From assembly GCF_000426465.1 (NCBI RefSeq), contig NZ_AUFK01000003.1, forward strand, positions 1 through 44,899: 44,899 bases of DNA, in the 5' to 3' direction. Positions 43,208 through 44,899 of the stretch are shown here, in pieces (the stretch's first letter is position 1; every line of letters starts with the position of its first letter). This DNA comes from Epilithonimonas caeni DSM 17710. GTDB lineage: Bacteria > Bacteroidota > Bacteroidia > Flavobacteriales > Weeksellaceae. Under the pieces are notes generated by a model that saw only the letters and a program-made list of their open reading frames with translations, searched no databases and had not been told where the DNA came from. Made by a program: the position numbers and the translations under genes.

Positions 43208-43266
43208 AACCACAAAAGAAACAAAAGAAGTGAAGGTTGACAAAACCTTTTTGACTTTTGTGGTTT
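43208..43266. repeat. Short nested inverted repeat
   Basis: AACCACAAAAG (43208-43218) and CTTTTGTGGTT (43255-43265) are perfect 11-bp arms. AAGGTT (43233-43238) and AACCTT (43244-43249) form an inner hairpin. The plan resembles the elements at 11931-12044 and 41271-41407, though shorter. Confidence 0.7.
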
Positions 43267-43322
43267 AATAAAAACTCTTTATTTTGGCTTAGGTAATAGA
43301 ATTATTCCCGAAATTTGTCTCT

Positions 43323-44573
43323 ATGAAAACAGCGGTTCTAATTACTATCGGTGACGAGATCCTTTCGGGAAATACCGTCGACACCAACTCCAATTTTATT
43401 GCAACACAGCTTAAGGAAATCGGGATAAAGGTACTTTCTATTTTTACAATTCCGGATGAAGAAAGTGCAATTATATCAACTTTAGGAAAAGCTTTTGAAA
43501 TGGCGGATGTGGTTTTCACAACCGGCGGATTGGGACCAACGAAAGATGATATTACCAAAAAAGCATATGCAGGATTCTTTGAAGATGAAATGATTTTCTC
43601 AGACAATATCTATGAGCATCTAAGAGCATATCTCGAAAAAAGAAAGCGGCTCTGGATTTTGGAACATAACAAAGACCAGGCGATGGTTTTGTCCAAGGCG
43701 AAGATCTTCCTCAACTATTTCGGAACTGCTCCTTGCATGATTTTGGAAAAGAATGGAACTTATTGTTTTAGTCTGCCGGGCGTTCCTTACGAGGTAAAAC
43801 CTTTGGTGAAAGACCAGATTATTCCTTTCCTGAAGGAAAAATTATCACTTGACCATATCGTTACCAGAATAGTTTCTGTGGTTGATATCCCGGAAAGTAT
43901 TTTGTCAGAAACCATTGAAGAATGGGAATTAGCTTTGCCGAAACACATAAGCTTGTCCTATTTGCCGGTCGGAACAAGAGTCAAATTAAGATTGACTGCT
44001 ACCGGAAGCTCACAAGAATCACTGAATGCAGAACTGGAAAACGAAATCACAAAACTATTTCCTCTGATTGGTGAAAATATCATTGCTACCCAGGAAGATA
44101 AGATCGAGAAAATCCTCGGCGAGATATTGACCGATAAAAAATTGACAATCTCAACTGCAGAAAGTTGTACGGGAGGTGAGTTGGCTCATTTGATAACGTC
44201 GGTTTCCGGGAGCTCCAGTTATTTCATGGGAAGTGTCGTGACATACGCCACGCAGAAGAAAATCGACCTTCTGAATGTCAATCCAAAAATCATTGAAGAC
44301 TTTACGGTTGTAAGTGAACAGGTGGCTTCTGAAATGGCAATTGGCTGTCAGAAGTTATTCAAAACTGATATTTCTGTTTCTACCACGGGCGTTGCCGGTC
44401 CGGGAAAAGGAGAGGACGGGAAAGATGTGGGGACGGTTTTTTATACGATCAGAATAGGGAATGAAGAAGTAACCTCAAAATTATTTATGCCACATCTGGA
44501 ACGATTGGATTTTATGAATTTTGTGTCTCAGAAAGTAATCCAAGACATTGTTTCATTACTCATCAAAAAATAA
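43323..44573 (+). CDS. cinA: CinA family protein (nicotinamide mononucleotide deamidase)
   Basis: This 416-residue protein has an N-terminal MoCF/COG1058 domain (about 1-170; ITIGDEILSGNTVDTNS, FTTGGLGPTKDD). The C-terminal CinA deamidase domain is at about 260-410 (STAESCTGGELAHLITSVSG, STTGVAGPGKGEDGKDVGTV). The C-terminal domain deamidates NMN to nicotinic acid mononucleotide in pyridine nucleotide recycling; the N-terminal domain is linked to ADP-ribose pyrophosphatase activity. It is complete, with a normal length. The historic name competence/damage-inducible protein does not require competence here. Confidence 0.94.
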   Translation: MKTAVLITIGDEILSGNTVDTNSNFIATQLKEIGIKVLSIFTIPDEESAIISTLGKAFEMADVVFTTGGLGPTKDDITKKAYAGFFEDEMIFSDNIYEHLRAYLEKRKRLWILEHNKDQAMVLSKAKIFLNYFGTAPCMILEKNGTYCFSLPGVPYEVKPLVKDQIIPFLKEKLSLDHIVTRIVSVVDIPESILSETIEEWELALPKHISLSYLPVGTRVKLRLTATGSSQESLNAELENEITKLFPLIGENIIATQEDKIEKILGEILTDKKLTISTAESCTGGELAHLITSVSGSSSYFMGSVVTYATQKKIDLLNVNPKIIEDFTVVSEQVASEMAIGCQKLFKTDISVSTTGVAGPGKGEDGKDVGTVFYTIRIGNEEVTSKLFMPHLERLDFMNFVSQKVIQDIVSLLIKK

Positions 44574-44599
44574 AAAAGACAGCCTTTGAGCTAGTCATG

Positions 44600-44628
44600 G
44601 TCGGAAGATTTTCTTCCGACTTTTTTGT
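44600..44628 (+). terminator. Terminator of cinA
   Basis: GTCGGAAGA (44600-44608) and TCTTCCGAC (44612-44620) form a perfect 9-bp stem with a TTT loop, followed by TTTTTTG. Confidence 0.9.
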
Positions 44629-44661
44629 TTTTATATGCGCAAAAAATAATTTTACAATTAC

Positions 44662-44726
44662 CTGATAATCAAATAATTAACTTGTTTTTGTCGTTTAAAT
44701 TTTGTATATTTATACTGATAATCAAA
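44662..44726 (+). repeat. Pair of CTGATAATCAAA direct repeats upstream of the transposase
   Basis: CTGATAATCAAA occurs at 44662-44673 and 44715-44726, 53 nt apart. The second copy ends 5 nt before the transposase ATG. They may be transposase-binding or promoter sites within the left end of the insertion sequence. Confidence 0.6.
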
Positions 44727-44731
44727 CATTT

Positions 44732-44899
44732 ATGTCAGTATTCAATGACCACAAAGTTTCCCTTAGTCAGGTTCTGGATTTCATTCCCGAGGCGCTTTTA
44801 AGCCATCTATCAGCGACCACCAATGTTGACCACTATAGTAAAGTGCTCCATGGGAGGAAAATGTTCTATCTGCTTTTATTCTGCGTCTTTGACAACGAT
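44732..44899 (+). mobile_element. IS4-like transposase, 5' end (partial)
   Basis: From ATG 44732 an uninterrupted frame of 56 codons runs off the window. It reads SVFNDHKVSLSQVLDFIPE, then LLSHLSATTNVDHYSKVLHG and RKMFYLLLFCVFDND. This resembles the N-terminus of IS4 family transposases of Bacteroidota (a DUF4372-like start, then a hydrophobic segment). The catalytic DDE residues lie beyond the edge. The left terminal repeat should lie between the cinA terminator and 44732, but cannot be defined without the right end. Confidence 0.7.

Overview
The window looks like chromosome of a flavobacterium of the Weeksellaceae, close to Chryseobacterium or Epilithonimonas. This is inferred from gene families and signals, not from a database search. 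The DNA is AT-rich. Several genes have the Bacteroidota -7 element TAnnTTTG a few bases before the start codon. The typical families include the DUF6452/DUF6048 pair, tandem OmpA porins with thrombospondin type-3 linkers, M43 and M1 proteases, PF14905-type outer-membrane barrels, a mevalonate-type HMG-CoA synthase and lipoproteins with short lipoboxes.

Layout. 1-260: end of an rRNA operon (5S rRNA and its terminator), followed by an odd GC-rich patch. 0.5-4.6 kb: a redox-dead thioredoxin-like lipoprotein, RlmD, and the DUF6452/DUF6048 envelope pair. 4.8-10 kb: SppA (minus), divergent FolK, and two tandem OmpA-like porins. 10-14.5 kb: RecQ, Fmt, NudK and a secreted endonuclease/phosphatase-family protein. 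14.6-18 kb (minus): GH3 beta-glucosidase and M43 metalloprotease. 18.2-21.2 kb: M1 metallopeptidase, an orphan lipoprotein, and a relic of a second M1 C-terminus. 21.2-27.4 kb: a tripartite efflux locus, with TolC divergent from one ATPase, two MacB-type permeases and a MacA-type adaptor. 27.5-32 kb (minus): outer-membrane barrel, MltG, DapF. 32.1-35.5 kb: ECF sigma factor, LipA, a small membrane protein and an ammonium transporter. 35.7-41.8 kb: HMG-CoA synthase, then an AraC regulator divergent from an aldehyde dehydrogenase, an alcohol dehydrogenase and a DUF779 protein. 42-44.9 kb: dicarboxylate/amino-acid symporter, CinA, and the 5' end of an IS4-like transposase cut by the window edge.

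How the genes work together. Most are housekeeping or envelope functions. Three groups form units: the MacAB-TolC-like exporter (21.25-27.4 kb), the AraC/aldehyde dehydrogenase/alcohol dehydrogenase/DUF779 group (37.2-41.8 kb), probably for C2-type alcohol and aldehyde oxidation, and the protease region where the lipoprotein gene sits between M1 peptidase sequences. From 35.5 to 43.3 kb the gaps are packed with at least four different dispersed-looking palindromic repeat families.

No convincing novel defence or biosynthetic system is present. The best candidates for new biology are the M1 relic with its orphan lipoprotein, the DUF779 aldehyde module and the repeat families.
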